A stretch of 48,814 nucleotides of DNA, taken from NCBI GenBank assembly GCA_903826775.1, contig CAIKFU010000055.1, positions 1 through 48,814 of the forward strand. Reading direction: 5' to 3'. Source of the DNA: an uncultured beta proteobacterium (GTDB lineage: Bacteria > Pseudomonadota > Gammaproteobacteria > Burkholderiales > Burkholderiaceae). Positions 47,874-48,814 of the stretch are shown piece by piece; positions within the stretch are counted from its first letter, which is position 1, and each line of letters begins with the position of its first letter. The notes under the pieces are model-generated. The model was not told the DNA's origin and ran no database searches. It saw only the letters and a program-made list of their open reading frames with translations. A program made the translations under genes and the position numbers.

Positions 47874-48767
47874 TTAGAAAAAGTAATAATGGTCAAGTAA
47901 CAAGGCGGCAAATAAAAGCGATAGGTAGGTAATTGAAAAACGAAAGGTTTTTCTAGCCAAAACATCGCTGTAAGACACAAATAGCGCCACAGCATATCCA
48001 AGAAAAATCAAACCGAGTATCAATGCTGATACAAGATAAACTAAACCGCTCATGCCATAAATATAAGGAAGCAACGTAGCCGCTATCAGTATCAAGGTAT
48101 AAAGCAAAATATTCAACAAAGTAAATCGCTCGCCATGAGTAACTGGCAACATGGGCAATCCTGAGTTTACATAGTCATCTCGACGATATAAAGCTAAGGC
48201 CCAAAAATGGGGCGGAGTCCAAACAAAGATAATGAGTACCAATAACCAAGCTTCTGCTGAAAGTGAATTGGTAACTGCTGCCCAGCCCAGGGCTGGTGGC
48301 ATTGCTCCAGACAATCCTCCAATTACAATATTTTGTGGAGTGGCCGGCTTTAAAAGCCAAGTATAAATAACTGCATAACCTACGAAGGTGGCCAAGGTTA
48401 GCCACATTGTTAATGGGTTTGTAAAATTCCATAAAACTAACATCCCAGTAAACCCTAGAATGCAAGAAAACATTACTATATGCACTGGCGTCACTTCACC
48501 GGTTGCTGAAGGTCGCCAAGAAGTTCTTTTCATCTTGGCGTCAACAGCTTGCTCTATTAGGCAATTCATTGCGAAAGCAGCGCCTGCCAACAACCAAATA
48601 CCAACCCCACCCCCGATTAATACGGGATAGGAAACCATTCCCGGGGTAGCCAAAAACATTCCAATAACTGCACAAAAAACTGCCAATTGACTTACCCTAG
48701 GTTTTGTTAATACCCAAAACTGTCTCCAACGCGGCAATGGGGTTGATGATTTTTGTCCGCCACTCAT
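47874..48767 (-). CDS. ctaB: Protoheme IX farnesyltransferase (heme O synthase)
   Basis: UbiA-family prenyltransferase that adds farnesyl to heme B, making heme O for terminal oxidases. The 297-residue protein is polytopic (about nine helices). The prenyl-diphosphate site is N68-x7-D76 with R81 in [18 protein letters not shown], and a second Asp-rich loop, [15 protein letters not shown], follows. It lies seven bases upstream of the SCO gene. The remaining 47 bases to the window end probably hold the 3' end of the upstream gene (often ctaA in this group), but too little is present to identify it. Confidence 0.95.
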   Translation of the reverse strand: MSGGQKSSTPLPRWRQFWVLTKPRVSQLAVFCAVIGMFLATPGMVSYPVLIGGGVGIWLLAGAAFAMNCLIEQAVDAKMKRTSWRPSATGEVTPVHIVMFSCILGFTGMLVLWNFTNPLTMWLTLATFVGYAVIYTWLLKPATPQNIVIGGLSGAMPPALGWAAVTNSLSAEAWLLVLIIFVWTPPHFWALALYRRDDYVNSGLPMLPVTHGERFTLLNILLYTLILIAATLLPYIYGMSGLVYLVSALILGLIFLGYAVALFVSYSDVLARKTFRFSITYLSLLFAALLLDHYYFF

Positions 48768-48814
48768 GTTAGAGCCATTGCCTTAATTTGAACAGGTGAT
48801 TGCCAAGATGCCCA

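Noticed and set aside
48768..48814. Possible 3' end of an upstream gene such as ctaA
   Set aside because: Only 47 bases are present, and none of the three frames gives a recognisable C-terminus.

Overview
The window looks like a chromosomal segment of a low-GC, small-genome betaproteobacterium of the Burkholderiales, most likely Polynucleobacter or a close relative. This rests on protein style and on gene orders typical of that group: DUF971-ubiE-Tim44-ubiJ-ubiB, DUF502-aspS-nudB, kdsD-kdsC-lptC-lptA-lptB-(rpoN)-hpf-ptsN-hprK-rapZ, and lolB-ispE-tRNA-Gln-prs-rplY-pth. Genes are packed tightly, with many 1-4 base overlaps and very short divergent gaps. I see no prophage, transposon, CRISPR array or genomic island. 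The window is almost entirely core housekeeping DNA, and I found no convincing new multi-gene system. What merits attention is a set of local oddities.

Region 1 (1-15.85 kb) is transcribed entirely on the minus strand. In the direction of transcription it runs: a giant FAD/Fe-S oxidoreductase, DUF971, ubiE, a Tim44-like protein, a terminator, ubiJ, ubiB, a DUF502 membrane protein, aspS, nudB, an Atm1-type ABC exporter, a glycerate kinase, pyrC and the RNase P RNA. UbiE, UbiJ and UbiB all serve ubiquinone synthesis.

Region 2 (15.9-25.4 kb) holds ilvA, a 5'-nucleotidase and queF on the plus strand. A TAXI-type binding protein, ssb (with a clear terminator) and an MFS transporter follow on the minus strand, then uvrA on the plus strand.

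Region 3 (25.4-34.1 kb) begins with a KefB-like K+/H+ antiporter, divergent from a long plus-strand envelope and PTS-Ntr cluster. The cluster contains Kdo synthesis (kdsD, kdsC), LPS export (lptC, lptA, lptB), hpf, ptsN, hprK and rapZ. The sigma-54 gene rpoN, which normally sits between lptB and hpf, survives only as a C-terminal remnant broken by stop codons (about 31020-31419).

Region 4 (34.1-41.1 kb) has mutY and mutM on the minus strand, then a gene fusing TPR repeats to a LolB-like domain, ispE, tRNA-Gln, prs, rplY (with promoter and terminator) and pth.

Region 5 (41.1-48.8 kb) has a YfhL-type ferredoxin, coaD, rsmD and two M16 peptidases on the minus strand. It continues with ftsY and rpoH on the plus strand; rpoH has a perfect CIRCE operator upstream. 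The window ends with a SCO1/SenC copper chaperone and ctaB (heme O synthase) on the minus strand.
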